This document shows, one piece after another, positions 53,337-62,002 of a stretch of DNA of 64,000 nucleotides; position 1 is the stretch's first letter; each line of letters begins with the position of its first letter. Where the stretch lies: NCBI RefSeq assembly GCF_008364825.1, contig NZ_VTTO01000011.1:156105-220104 (forward strand), in the 5' to 3' direction. The notes under the pieces were generated by a model, which saw nothing but the letters and a program-made list of their open reading frames with translations, ran no database searches and was not told the DNA's origin. This DNA comes from Azospirillum sp. B21. GTDB lineage: Bacteria > Pseudomonadota > Alphaproteobacteria > Azospirillales > Azospirillaceae. A program made the translations under genes and the position numbers.

Positions 53337-54368
53337 CTAACGCAGCCGCGGCGTCATCCGGCTCATGGCGAAGCCCAGCCCGCCCGCCAGGATCAGCCCG
53401 GCGGCGACCGCCAGACCGCGGGCGGTGCCGCTGGGAGCGGCAAGCCGCAGGCTGTTGCGGGGCAGACCGAAGCGTCCGCGGGTCCGGTGCAGCCCGTCGA
53501 CGGGGTGATAGAGGTTGTCCGGCCGGCCGGGGATCTCGGTCTCCTCCGTCAACTGGCCGTCCACCGCATTGTTGGCGAGGTAACGGTCGGCGAAGCCGGG
53601 AGCGAGGAAATTGCCGAGGATGGCCTGCATGGCCGATCCGCCCAGCCAATATTCGCGGCGGGGGTTCTCGGCTGCATGCAGGATGGCGCGGGCGATGTCC
53701 TCCGGCTGGAAGATCGTCCCCATCGGCCGGGCACGGCGCGGCATGTGGCTGCGCGCCCAATCGAACTGGGGCGTGTTGACCGCCGGCAGATGCACCGCCG
53801 TCAGGGTAATCCGGCTGTCCTCGTGGATCAGTTCCGAACGCAGGCTATCTACGAAGCCCTGCACCGCATGCTTGGCGGCGCAATAGGCCGACTGCAGCGG
53901 GATCGAGCGGTAGGCCAGCGCCGATCCGACCTGCAGGATCGTGCCTTGTCCCCTCACCCGCATCCGCCGCAGCGCCGTCTGGATGCCGTAGGCGGAGCCG
54001 AGATAGGTCACCTCGGTCACCCGCCTCAACTCCTCCGCCGTCACCGCATGGACCGGGCCGAAGACGGTGACCATCGCCGCGTTGATCCAGACGTCGATCG
54101 GACCGAAGGCCTCCTCAACCTTGTCGGCGGCGCTGTCCAGCGCATCGGCGTCGGCGACGTCCAGCGGCAGCACCAGCGCCCGGCCGCCCAGCCGCTCCAC
54201 CTCCGCCTTCACCTCCTCCAAAGCTTCTTCGGAGCGGGCGATCAGGCCGATGGAGGCTTGCCGGTAGGCGGCGAAGGCCAGCGCCGTGGCACGGCCGACC
54301 CCGGCCGACGCGCCGGTGATGCAGACGACGGGAGCTGACGGAAGGGGCATGGGCGTTGTCCTGATCAT
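53337..54368 (-). CDS. Short-chain dehydrogenase/reductase with C-terminal membrane anchor
   Basis: A 343-residue SDR. The cofactor loop is VVCITGASAGVGRATALAF, and the catalytic Tyr-Lys pair is in SAYCAAKHAVQGF, with Ser in QVGSALAYRSI. After the usual domain come about 80 more residues ending in a hydrophobic helix (GLAVAAGLILAGGLGFAMS), so it probably sits on the membrane. It follows the isoprenylcysteine methyltransferase-like gene by 7 bases; the start at 54368 or 54350 is uncertain. It may reduce or oxidise the product of the type III polyketide synthase encoded upstream, but the substrate is not known. Confidence 0.85.
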   Translation of the reverse strand: MIRTTPMPLPSAPVVCITGASAGVGRATALAFAAYRQASIGLIARSEEALEEVKAEVERLGGRALVLPLDVADADALDSAADKVEEAFGPIDVWINAAMVTVFGPVHAVTAEELRRVTEVTYLGSAYGIQTALRRMRVRGQGTILQVGSALAYRSIPLQSAYCAAKHAVQGFVDSLRSELIHEDSRITLTAVHLPAVNTPQFDWARSHMPRRARPMGTIFQPEDIARAILHAAENPRREYWLGGSAMQAILGNFLAPGFADRYLANNAVDGQLTEETEIPGRPDNLYHPVDGLHRTRGRFGLPRNSLRLAAPSGTARGLAVAAGLILAGGLGFAMSRMTPRLR

Positions 54369-54375
54369 GGTGCCA

Positions 54376-54948
54376 TCAGGCGGCCGGCGGGACGTGGCGG
54401 CCGCTCCACCCGGTCCAACGGCCTGCACCGCCCGCAGTTCCCTGCCGGTCGCTCAGCGCCTCCTCCTCCACCTGGATGCGGCGGCGGGTGAGGGGAATGT
54501 TCAGCAGCGTGGCGGCAACGGCGATCCAGACATTGCCGAACACCAGCGGCAGCACGACCAGTTCTCCCGCCACCACGAGATAGTTGGGATGCCGGACCCA
54601 GCGGAACGGGCCGCGGCGGACCAGCGGAGCCCCGTCCAGCGTGATGATCCGCGTCGTCCAGAAGCGGCCGAGCGTCGCGATCACCCACACCCGCCCGGCC
54701 TGCAGCAGCAGGAACAGCGCCAGAAGCCAACCATTGATCGGGGCGTCCGCCGGCACCGCCAGGAACAGCGCCAGCAGCCAGCCGGCATGCAGCACGACGA
54801 ACAGCGGGTAATGGGCGGCCCCGACCTCCCGCGCTCCTTCGGCCAGCAGCCGCGCTGTGTTGCGGCGGGCGACCACCAACTCAAGCAGCCGCTGCGCCGC
54901 GACCGCCAGCAGGATGACCTGCGGCCAACCGATTGCATCCATGGTCAC
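54376..54948 (-). CDS. Isoprenylcysteine carboxyl methyltransferase-like membrane protein
   Basis: A 190-residue membrane protein of the ICMT/PEMT-like family. The methyltransferase motif is in RRGPFRWVRHPNYLVVAGE, with a later ETL-like LTRRRIQVEEEAL. About five hydrophobic helices precede and surround it. In Bacillus, BpsB, a protein of this family, methylates polyketide products of the type III synthase BpsA, and the two genes are adjacent there as here. It probably methylates an alkylpyrone or alkylresorcinol. The GTG at 54948 overlaps the upstream stop by 4 bases; ATG 54942 is an alternative. Confidence 0.82.
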   Translation of the reverse strand: MTMDAIGWPQVILLAVAAQRLLELVVARRNTARLLAEGAREVGAAHYPLFVVLHAGWLLALFLAVPADAPINGWLLALFLLLQAGRVWVIATLGRFWTTRIITLDGAPLVRRGPFRWVRHPNYLVVAGELVVLPLVFGNVWIAVAATLLNIPLTRRRIQVEEEALSDRQGTAGGAGRWTGWSGRHVPPAA

Positions 54949-56003
54949 AGATCCAGCAGGGTAAGGCCGGCGGTGAAGCCGGGGCCGAGGGCCAGCATCA
55001 GATGCGCCCCGGTGGCGCCGCTGCGCATCCGGCGGTCGAGCACGAACATCACGCTGGCCGCCGACATGTTGCCGCAGTCGCCCAGCACAGCCCAGGAGTC
55101 ATCCATTCCCGCGGTGGCAGGCGCCAGCACCTCGGTCAGCGCCTGCAGGACCTTGGCGCCGCCGGTGTGGCAGATCACTCCGGACAGGTCCGCGCGGGTC
55201 ATGCCGCGGCCGGTCAGGAAGCCATCGACCACCGGGGCCAGCCGCTCGCGGATCAGGCGAGGGATGTCCTGGCTGAAGACGACGCCGAAGCCCTCGTCCT
55301 CGATCCGCCAGCCCATGATCCGCCGGGTGCCCGGCCAGGTGTGTTCGGCACTGTCGATGAAGCGCGGGCCGGGGGCATCGCCGCCGTCGGTCGGCGCGCG
55401 CAGCAGGGCGGCGGCGGCACCGTCGGCGAACAAGGCGCTCGCCACCACATTGGTGGGCGAGGCCTCTTCCGGCCGGTGCGACAGGGTGCAAAGCTCGACC
55501 ACCAGGAACAGCACGGTCCGCCCCGGGCTGGCGCGCGCCATCATGCCCGCGCGCGCCAGCCCCAGCGCCCCGCCGGCACAGCCCAGTCCGAAGACCGGCA
55601 GCCGCACCGTGTCGGGCCGGAAGCCCATGCGTTCGAGCAGAAGCGCCTCCAGGCTCGGCGTGGCGATGCCGGTGGTGGTGGCGCAGACGATGGCGTCGAC
55701 GTCAGTCGGGCGCAGGCCGGCCGCGTCCAGCGCCTTGCCTGCCGCCTCTTCCAGCAGGTCCAGCGCGACGCGCTCGAACACGGCGGCACGCTCACCCCAG
55801 CCGTGGGGCTCCAGATACCAGGACAGCGGGCAGGCGGCATAGCGGCTGCGGATGCCGGTGTTGGCGAAGACGGGGGCCAGCCGGTCGAAGTCGCGCAGGC
55901 GATGGGCGAACACCGTCCGGGCGACGGCCAGCGTCTCCTCCTGCTCGAAGCGGTGGGGCGGCAACGCCGTGGCGACCGCCAACAGCCGCGGATCGAGTGA
56001 CAT
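54945..56003 (-). CDS. Type III polyketide synthase
   Basis: A 352-residue chalcone/stilbene-synthase-family enzyme. The catalytic triad is present: Cys142 in FGLGCAGGALGLAR, His in VICHTGGAKVL and Asn in LGDCGNMSAASVMF. The ATG at 56003 has a CAGGAGG Shine-Dalgarno. These enzymes extend an acyl-CoA starter with malonyl-CoA to form pyrones or resorcinols; related bacterial ones make membrane phenolic lipids. It is first in a three-gene operon with a methyltransferase-like protein and an SDR. The starter cannot be read from sequence. Confidence 0.92.
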   Translation of the reverse strand: MSLDPRLLAVATALPPHRFEQEETLAVARTVFAHRLRDFDRLAPVFANTGIRSRYAACPLSWYLEPHGWGERAAVFERVALDLLEEAAGKALDAAGLRPTDVDAIVCATTTGIATPSLEALLLERMGFRPDTVRLPVFGLGCAGGALGLARAGMMARASPGRTVLFLVVELCTLSHRPEEASPTNVVASALFADGAAAALLRAPTDGGDAPGPRFIDSAEHTWPGTRRIMGWRIEDEGFGVVFSQDIPRLIRERLAPVVDGFLTGRGMTRADLSGVICHTGGAKVLQALTEVLAPATAGMDDSWAVLGDCGNMSAASVMFVLDRRMRSGATGAHLMLALGPGFTAGLTLLDL

Positions 56004-56148
56004 CCTGCCTCCTGCATGCAGCGGAAGGCCGGCATGCGCATCCGGTCGATGCGCAGTCCAACCTTTCCAGCCAACAGGAAGCTGCCCCTGCCGTTGCGCC
56101 CGCCCACCCTCCTCAAAAGGCGATAGCCTTCCGAGGAGGGGAGGCCGT

Positions 56149-57636
56149 TCAGTGCGCCAGCGCGCGCTCCTCGGCGCCCGGCTTGTCGTGGGTCGCCAGC
56201 CGGTCGACGATGGTCTCGCTGGCGGCATTGAGGCCGATCAGCCGCACCTCGGTCCCGGCACGGCGGAACTTCAGCACGACACTGTCCAGCGCCGCGACAC
56301 TGGAGATGTCCCAGATATGGGCGCTGGAAACATCGATGACCGCCACGTCCAGTTCCTCGCGCACATCGAAGGCGGCGGAGAAATCGTCGGCCGAGGCGAA
56401 GAACAGCTGCCCTTCGACCCGATAGGTGCGGGTGCGGCCATCCTCCGACAGGGTGGAGGTGACGCGGACCATCCGGGCGACCTTTCCGGCAAAGAAGATG
56501 CCGGACAGCAGAACGCCGATCAGCACGCCGATGGCGAGATTGTGGGTGAAGACCACCCCGGCCACCGTCGCCAGCATGACGGCGCTGGAACTGCGCGGGT
56601 GCGTCACCAGGGTCGTCAGGGACTGCCAGCTGAAGGTGCCGACCGACACCATGATCATCACCGCCACCAGGGCGGCCATCGGGATGCGCTGCACCCAGTC
56701 GCCCAGCACGACGATCAGGAACAGCAGGAACAGGCCGGCGCAGAAGGTCGACAGCCGGCCCCGGCCGCCCGACTTCACGTTGATCACCGATTGCCCGATC
56801 ATCGCGCAGCCGGCCATGCCGCCGAGGAAGCCGGACACCATGTTGGCGACGCCCTGACCGACGCATTCGCGGTTCTTGTCGCTGCCGGTCTCCGTCATGT
56901 CGTCGACGATGGCCGCGGTCATCAGCGATTCCAGAAGCCCGACCACGGCGATGCCGGCGGAATAGGGCAGGATGATGCGCAGCGTCTCCAGCGTCAACGG
57001 AATGTCGGGCAGCAGGAAGACGGGCAGGGTGCTGGGCAGCTCCCCCATGTCGCCGACGGTGCGAACGTCGATGCCGAAGCCGATGGTGACCGCGGTCAGC
57101 ACCAGGATGCTGACCAGCGCCGACGGCACCGCCCTGGTCAGGCGCGGCAGCAGGTAGATGATCGCCAGCCCGGCAGCGACCAGCGCATAGGTGACGGTGG
57201 GGACCCCCACCAGCTCCGGCAACTGGGCCAGGAAGATCAGAATGGCGAGCGCGTTGACGAAGCCGGTCATCACCGATTTCGACACGAAGCGCATCAGGGC
57301 CCCCAGCCGCAGGAGCCCGGCGCCGATCTGCAGCAGTCCGGCCAGCACGGTGGCGGCCAGCAGATATTGCAGGCCATGTTCCTTGACCAGCGTGACCATC
57401 AGCACCGCGGTGGCGGCTGTGGCGGCGGAGATCATGCCGGGCCGGCCGCCGACGATGGCAATGGTCATGGCGATGGCGAAGGAGGCGTAGAGGCCGATCT
57501 TGGGGTCGACCCCGGCGATGATGGAGAAGGCGATGGCCTCCGGAATCAGGGCAAGGGCGACAACGAGCCCGGACAGCAAGTCGCCGCGCATGTTGCCGAA
57601 CCACTCCTGGCGAAGCCGTTGCAAATCGATGGTCAT
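56149..57636 (-). CDS. SulP-family anion transporter with STAS domain
   Basis: A 495-residue inner-membrane transporter. The ATG at 57636 begins MTIDLQRLRQEWFGNMRGDL, the usual SulP start. The first helices carry LLSGLVVALALIPEAIAFS, and GGRPGMISAATAA is the signature. About 12 hydrophobic helices precede a C-terminal STAS domain (about residues 395-480, VEGQLFFASADDFSAAF and VIDVSSAHIWDISSVAALD). SulP proteins carry sulfate, bicarbonate or other anions with protons or sodium. The fumarate/sulfate choice cannot be told from sequence. Gene order gives no substrate clue. Confidence 0.9.
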   Translation of the reverse strand: MTIDLQRLRQEWFGNMRGDLLSGLVVALALIPEAIAFSIIAGVDPKIGLYASFAIAMTIAIVGGRPGMISAATAATAVLMVTLVKEHGLQYLLAATVLAGLLQIGAGLLRLGALMRFVSKSVMTGFVNALAILIFLAQLPELVGVPTVTYALVAAGLAIIYLLPRLTRAVPSALVSILVLTAVTIGFGIDVRTVGDMGELPSTLPVFLLPDIPLTLETLRIILPYSAGIAVVGLLESLMTAAIVDDMTETGSDKNRECVGQGVANMVSGFLGGMAGCAMIGQSVINVKSGGRGRLSTFCAGLFLLFLIVVLGDWVQRIPMAALVAVMIMVSVGTFSWQSLTTLVTHPRSSSAVMLATVAGVVFTHNLAIGVLIGVLLSGIFFAGKVARMVRVTSTLSEDGRTRTYRVEGQLFFASADDFSAAFDVREELDVAVIDVSSAHIWDISSVAALDSVVLKFRRAGTEVRLIGLNAASETIVDRLATHDKPGAEERALAH

Positions 57637-57947
57637 GGGTCTCGCAAGCTCAGGACGGGACGGCGGCAGCGCCCGCGTTCCGGCGGAAGCCGGGCGGTTT
57701 GTCGCCATCGACGATGATCGGGAATGAAAGGAATCGCTGCGAAGCGGCGGCCGGCCGGGGAGTTGCGCGGTCGGGCTTCAGGTCAATGCAGGGAGCAGGC
57801 CGTCAAGGCGGCGTGACGCGGTGCAGCATGAAGGCAGACGTAACAGAATGTCGCAGGCCCGGCAACCCCGTGCATGGTTGCCCGGCGTGGACGCAAAAAG
57901 GCGGCGCCCCGCAGAGCGCCGCCTTCCTGGTGGACCGATCCGTTCCG
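57637..57947. other. Intergenic region before the SulP gene
   Basis: About 310 bases without a gene. It holds the promoter of the leftward SulP gene and the terminator hairpin of the small gene to its right (57898-57925). Another imperfect hairpin (CCGGCAACC/GGTTGCCCGG) lies at about 57859-57884. I see no coding frame that looks real. Confidence 0.5.
57893..57925 (-). terminator. Terminator of the 77-residue protein gene
   Basis: AAGGCGGCGC (57898-57907) and GCGCCGCCTT (57916-57925) form a 10-base stem with an 8-base loop. Read leftward it is followed by TTTGCG, so with the stem's TT it has a run of five T. It is 22 bases after the stop at 57948. Confidence 0.8.
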
Positions 57948-58181
57948 TCAGGCCTGACGCGGCTTCAGCGGCGCGGTGTCGCGGAAGGGCTTGTCCACAC
58001 CACCCTTGTCGTTGGTCTGGTTCTCGATATCGCCCTCGAAGGTGCTTTCGCCCTGGGCCAGATCCATGTCGTCCGCCGACATTCCGGCGGCGCGGGCGCC
58101 CTTGGTCCCACCGATCTGCGGGTTGTTCTTCAGGTCGGCATCGGTCGGCTTGTCGGTCTTCTCGTGCTTGCTTGCGCTCAT
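57948..58181 (-). CDS. Small hydrophilic protein of unknown function, 77 residues
   Basis: A 77-residue strongly hydrophilic protein without helices that look membrane-bound. It is rich in Asp, Lys, Gly, Ala and Thr (MSASKHEKTDKPTDAD start, later GGTKGARAAGMSADDMDLAQ, and KPFRDTAPLKPRQA at the end). It is predicted to be disordered, like some stress-linked small proteins. It has its own terminator. I do not recognise the family. The ATG at 58181 is the only good start in range. Confidence 0.75.
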   Translation of the reverse strand: MSASKHEKTDKPTDADLKNNPQIGGTKGARAAGMSADDMDLAQGESTFEGDIENQTNDKGGVDKPFRDTAPLKPRQA

Positions 58182-58287
58182 GACGGCGTCTCCGTTCCGG
58201 TTCCGCGAATGTCCTCCTCTCAACCGACGACGCCGCCGGTTGTTGCGGCCCTGACCCTCCGTACAGACCATCCGCCGCAGCGATTGT

Positions 58288-58326
58288 CCCTTCTCCCCCC
58301 CGGGGAGAAGGTTAGGATGAGGGGGT
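58288..58326. repeat. CCCTCTCC-type hairpin repeat, variant
   Basis: CCCTTCTCCCCC followed by CGGGGAGAAGG and TTAGGATGAGGG is a variant copy (CTTCTCC/GGAGAAG). It lies upstream of hypF, 34 bases before its start codon. Confidence 0.7.
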
Positions 58327-58359
58327 TCGGCACAGCCGAAGATCACCCAGAAGGCTTCC

Positions 58360-60600
58360 ATGTCCCCTGACGACGAACGGCTGAGGATCCGCGTGCGCGG
58401 ACGGGTGCAGGGAGTGGGATTCCGCCCGCATGTCCATGCGCTCGCCCGGCGCTTCGGCCTGACCGGCTGGGTGCTGAACGACCCCCGGGGCGTGCTGATC
58501 GAAGTGCAGGGCGCCGAAACCTCCGCGTTCCGCGCCGCAATCACCGAAGAGGCTCCGCCGCTTGCCCGCATCGATGCGGTGGACTGCGAAACCGTCGCCC
58601 CGCTCCCCGGTGAGGACGCCTTCACCATCCGCCACAGCGAGTCCGCGGGCGCCATCGCCACCGGCATCGGTCCCGACGCCACGGTATGCCCGGCCTGCCT
58701 TGCCGAGTTGTTCGACCCGGCGGACCGCCGCTACCGCTATGCCTTCCTGAACTGCACCCATTGCGGCCCGCGCTACACCATCACGCGGCGGCTGCCCTAT
58801 GACCGGCCGCAGACGGCGATGGCCGCCTTTGCGCTCTGCCCAGACTGCAGGGCGGAGTACGAGGACCCGGCCGACCGCCGCTTCCATGCCCAGCCGACCG
58901 CCTGCCCGGCCTGCGGTCCCCGCCTGTCGCATTCGCCGGAAGATATTCTGGCCGCCCTGCGGGCCGGCAGGATCGTTGCCATCAAGGGGCTGGGTGGTTT
59001 CCACCTCGCCTGCGACGCCACGCGCGCCGACGCGGTGGAGCGGCTGCGCCGGGTCAAGCAGCGCAACGGCAAGCCCTTCGCCCTGATGGTCGCCAATGCT
59101 GAGTCAGCCGTCCGCCATGTCCGGGTGGACAGCGACGAGCGCCGATTGCTGGAGGGGGTGGCGCGCCCCATCGTCCTGCTGCGGCGGCAGGAGGATGCGC
59201 CGGAACTGGCGCCCGACATCGCCCCCGGATTGGCATGGCTGGGCGTCATGCTGCCCTACACGCCGCTGCATTACCTGCTGTTCCACGAGGCGGCGGGGCG
59301 GCCGGACGGCACCGGCTGGCTGCGAGAACCGCAGGGCCTGACCCTCGTCATGACCTCCGCCAATCCCGGCGGGGAGCCGCTCGCCATCGGGAACTGGGAG
59401 GCACGGGAAAGGCTGGCCGGCATCGCCGACCTGATCGTCGACCACGACCGCGACATCGTGATCCGCGCCGACGACAGCGTGGTGCGCAAGCTGGCCGGCG
59501 CGCCCGCCTTCCTGCGCCGTGGCCGCGGCCATGTCCCGGAGCCGATCCGGTTGGCCCGCCCCGTGCCGCCGATCCTGGCGGTCGGCGGCCACCTCAAGGC
59601 GACAATCTGCGTCACCCGCGGCGACGAGGCCTTCTTGTCCCAGCACATCGGCGACCTCGACAATGCCGCCACACTGGGTTTCCTGGAGGAGACGGTCGCC
59701 CATCTGCTGCACATCCTGGGCGTGGAACCGGTGGCGGTCGCCCATGACAAGCACCCCGATTTCCAGTCCACTCGCTTCGCCGAGCGGAGCGGCCTGCCCG
59801 CCATCGCGGTCCAGCACCACCACGCCCATGTCGCCGCGGTGATGGCCGAGCACCGGATCGACGGTCCGGCGCTGGGCCTTGCCCTCGATGGCTTCGGGTT
59901 GGGGGAGGGGGGAGGGTCCTGGGGTGGGGAGATGCTGCTGGTCGACGGCTTGCAGTCGGAGCGGTTGGGAAGTCTCGCCCCGCTCGCCCAGCCCGGCGGC
60001 GATGTCGCCGCCCGCCAGCCCTGGCGGATGGCAGCCGCTGCCCTGGTGCGCATGGGCCGGGCCGACGAGATCGGTCCGCGCTTTGCCGGTCACGGACCGG
60101 CCGAGGGCGTGCGCCGGATGATCGAGCGCGGGATCAACGCCCCGCTCACCAGTTCCTGCGGACGCTGGTTCGATGCCGCCTGCGGGCTGTTGGGAGTCCG
60201 TGCGGTCGCGGGTTTCGAGGGCGAGGCGCCGATGGCGCTGGAATCGCTGGTGCATCAGCCGCGGGTGGCGGAGGGGGCGTGGCGGATCGAGGGCGGCGAG
60301 CTGGACCTGACGCCGCTGTTGGAACGCCTGCTGTCGGTTCCCGACGTGGTCGAGGGGGCGGAGCTGTTCCACGGCACGCTGGCCGCGGCTCTGGTGGATT
60401 GGACGCTGCCGGTGCTGCGCGCACGTGGCCTGGAGCGGGTGGTGCTGTCCGGCGGTTGCCTGATGAACGCGGTGCTGGCGGAGGAACTGGTCGCCGGCTT
60501 CCGCGCCGCTCGCGTGGAGCCGCTGCTGCCGCGGCTGGCCCCTGCCAACGACGGCGGGCTCAGCCTCGGTCAGGCGTGGGCTGCGTCCTTCGCCCTGTAG
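58360..60600 (+). CDS. hypF: HypF, carbamoyltransferase for [NiFe] hydrogenase maturation
   Basis: A 746-residue HypF. The N-terminal acylphosphatase domain shows RVRGRVQGVGFRPHVHALA (about residues 8-90). Two zinc fingers follow: CPACLAEL with NCTHCGPRYT, and CPDCRAEY with CPACGPRL. A YrdC-like domain comes next (about 190-380, IVAIKGLGGFHLACDA), then a Kae1-like carbamoyltransferase with HHHAHVAAVMAEH and ALDGFGLGEGG and a C-terminal LSGGCLMNAVLAEEL. It makes the cyanide ligands of the hydrogenase iron from carbamoyl phosphate together with HypE. It is convergent with the small gene at 60570, which it overlaps by 31 bases. The hupL hydrogenase gene is nearby. Confidence 0.95.
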   Translation: MSPDDERLRIRVRGRVQGVGFRPHVHALARRFGLTGWVLNDPRGVLIEVQGAETSAFRAAITEEAPPLARIDAVDCETVAPLPGEDAFTIRHSESAGAIATGIGPDATVCPACLAELFDPADRRYRYAFLNCTHCGPRYTITRRLPYDRPQTAMAAFALCPDCRAEYEDPADRRFHAQPTACPACGPRLSHSPEDILAALRAGRIVAIKGLGGFHLACDATRADAVERLRRVKQRNGKPFALMVANAESAVRHVRVDSDERRLLEGVARPIVLLRRQEDAPELAPDIAPGLAWLGVMLPYTPLHYLLFHEAAGRPDGTGWLREPQGLTLVMTSANPGGEPLAIGNWEARERLAGIADLIVDHDRDIVIRADDSVVRKLAGAPAFLRRGRGHVPEPIRLARPVPPILAVGGHLKATICVTRGDEAFLSQHIGDLDNAATLGFLEETVAHLLHILGVEPVAVAHDKHPDFQSTRFAERSGLPAIAVQHHHAHVAAVMAEHRIDGPALGLALDGFGLGEGGGSWGGEMLLVDGLQSERLGSLAPLAQPGGDVAARQPWRMAAAALVRMGRADEIGPRFAGHGPAEGVRRMIERGINAPLTSSCGRWFDAACGLLGVRAVAGFEGEAPMALESLVHQPRVAEGAWRIEGGELDLTPLLERLLSVPDVVEGAELFHGTLAAALVDWTLPVLRARGLERVVLSGGCLMNAVLAEELVAGFRAARVEPLLPRLAPANDGGLSLGQAWAASFAL

Positions 60601-60932
60601 GTGAAGAGCGGCATCTGGACCGGCGCCCGCACACTGGTCTTGGGCGCCGGGGCATCGGCGGTGCGGTTGGCCTTGTCGAACTCATACAGGCCGCGATACT
60701 TGCCGATGTAGCCCTTGCGGCAGGCACGATGGAACCGCTGCGACGCCGTTTCCCAATCGTCGCCCGGCCGCAGCCAGCTGACATAGGTGGTGCCGCTGCG
60801 CAGATCGGTGCGCAGGAACCGCCCGCGCCCCTTCTCGCCCCGCACCCACTGGCCGGGATTCAGCGTCAGCGCCCCGCGCGCCAGAAGCATTTTCACCTGC
60901 GGGGTCAATTCGATGGTCGGAAAATAAGGCAT
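60570..60932 (-). CDS. Unrecognised small protein between hypF and hupC
   Basis: A 120-residue basic soluble protein. The ATG at 60932 has a good Shine-Dalgarno (GGAGG, 5 bases away). It begins MPYFPTIELTPQVKMLLARG and contains NPGQWVRGEKGRGRF, then TTYVSWLRPGDDWETASQRF and KGYIGKYRGLYEF. It has no membrane helix or signal peptide, and I do not recognise a domain. It is on the strand of the hup genes but 251 bases after hupC, with a repeat block between. A role in hydrogenase maturation is possible but unsupported. Its 3' end overlaps hypF by 31 bases. Confidence 0.75.
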   Translation of the reverse strand: MPYFPTIELTPQVKMLLARGALTLNPGQWVRGEKGRGRFLRTDLRSGTTYVSWLRPGDDWETASQRFHRACRKGYIGKYRGLYEFDKANRTADAPAPKTSVRAPVQMPLFTYRAKDAAHA

Positions 60933-61074
60933 GACGTCCTCCGGCCGCACCCGGAGGGGGCGGCGCTGATCTGGGATTCCCGGCTGTTTCGGAACCTCCC
61001 TGATATGGGAACGTATGCGGAACAAATCAAGGTTTTCCAAGGGTGTGGGGATGATTGCGTAGGCAGAGTATTGC

Positions 61075-61180
61075 CCCCACCCCGACCCTCCCCCGCTTCA
61101 CGGGAGAGGGTGCCTTCTGCGAGGCGGCGGCAGTCCCCTCCACCGCCAAAGGCGGGGGAGGGTGAGGGAGGGAGCAGAGA
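61075..61180. repeat. CCCTCTCC-type repeat pair between hupC and the small gene
   Basis: CCCCACCCCGACCCTCCCCCGC followed by ACGGGAGAGGG is the left unit. The right unit is CCCCTCCACCGCC followed by GGCGGGGGAGGGTGAGGGAGG. They are inverted relative to each other, about 50 bases apart, like the pair at 2423-2563. The block starts 4 bases beyond the hupC stop and may act as its transcription end. Confidence 0.7.
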
Positions 61181-61183
61181 ACC

Positions 61184-61978
61184 TCACCCCACCCGCGCCG
61201 CCTTCTTCACCGGGCGCTCATGCTCCTCGTCGGCCGGAGCCTCGGCGTCCTTGAAAGTGCGGACGCCGCTGATCATGGTGGAGATGATCGACTGGCGGGA
61301 CATGATGTCCTCGCGCACCGCGGCATAGACATGGACGATCACGAACAGCAGGATCGCCCACATGCCCAGATGGTGCCAGGTGTGGACGTCCATGCTCTGG
61401 CCGAACAGCGGGATCACCCAGCCGAACAGCTTGTCCTGCCAGCTGCCCAGCCCGGCGCCTTCGCTGTAGAGCGCGAAGCCGGTGACGATCATGAAGACGC
61501 TGCCGACCGCGATGGCCCAGAACATGGCGAACTGCGCCAGCGGGTTGTGCCCGACATACAGCTTCGGCTTGCGCTCCAGGAACAGGTACCAGCGCGCCTC
61601 CAGGAACAGTTCGCCCCACCAATGGCGGTCCCAGAAGGGGAAGCGGAACAGCTGGCGGGCATGGTGGTTGCCGGCGAAGGCCCAATAGAGCCGGCCGATG
61701 AAGCCGATGGTGAAGATGTAGGCCGCCGCGAAATGAACGAAGCGGATGTAGCCCATCAGGAAATTGGCGCTCGCCTCGCCCGGCATGCTCGGCAGCGGGT
61801 TGGCGATCAGATAGCCGGTGACCGACAGCACCGTGATCGCCAGCGCGTTGACCCAGTGCCAGATCCGCACCGGCACCTCATACACATAGATCGCCTTCAG
61901 GAAGCGGCCGCCACCCGAAGCGGCCGTTCCCTCCTCGTCCGGTGTCGCGACCGGCTTCGCATCGTCGAGAGGAGCCAT
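61184..61978 (-). CDS. hupC: HupC-type b-type cytochrome subunit of the uptake hydrogenase
   Basis: A 264-residue membrane cytochrome b of the Ni,Fe-hydrogenase I family. Four hydrophobic helices are seen. Likely haem ligands are in VRIWHWVNALAI, IRFVHFAAAYIF, DVHTWHHLGMWAI and FVIVHVYAAVRED. It receives electrons from the hydrogenase small subunit and passes them to the quinone pool. It follows hupL by 24 bases. The C-terminus is basic and cytoplasmic. Start and length are normal for the family. Confidence 0.94.
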   Translation of the reverse strand: MAPLDDAKPVATPDEEGTAASGGGRFLKAIYVYEVPVRIWHWVNALAITVLSVTGYLIANPLPSMPGEASANFLMGYIRFVHFAAAYIFTIGFIGRLYWAFAGNHHARQLFRFPFWDRHWWGELFLEARWYLFLERKPKLYVGHNPLAQFAMFWAIAVGSVFMIVTGFALYSEGAGLGSWQDKLFGWVIPLFGQSMDVHTWHHLGMWAILLFVIVHVYAAVREDIMSRQSIISTMISGVRTFKDAEAPADEEHERPVKKAARVG

Positions 61979-62002
61979 GACGTAATCCTCCTCGGTTGCC
62001 GG

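Noticed and set aside
55852..57717. A 621-codon rightward frame opposite the PKS and SulP genes, full of His/Gln/Asp/Gly
   Set aside because: The composition is that of an antisense shadow; the SulP and PKS proteins on the other strand have intact signatures.
60933..61040. Upstream extension of the 120-residue gene to a start at 61040
   Set aside because: The ATG at 60932 has a strong ribosome-binding site; the extra 36 residues are Arg/Pro-rich and lack one.
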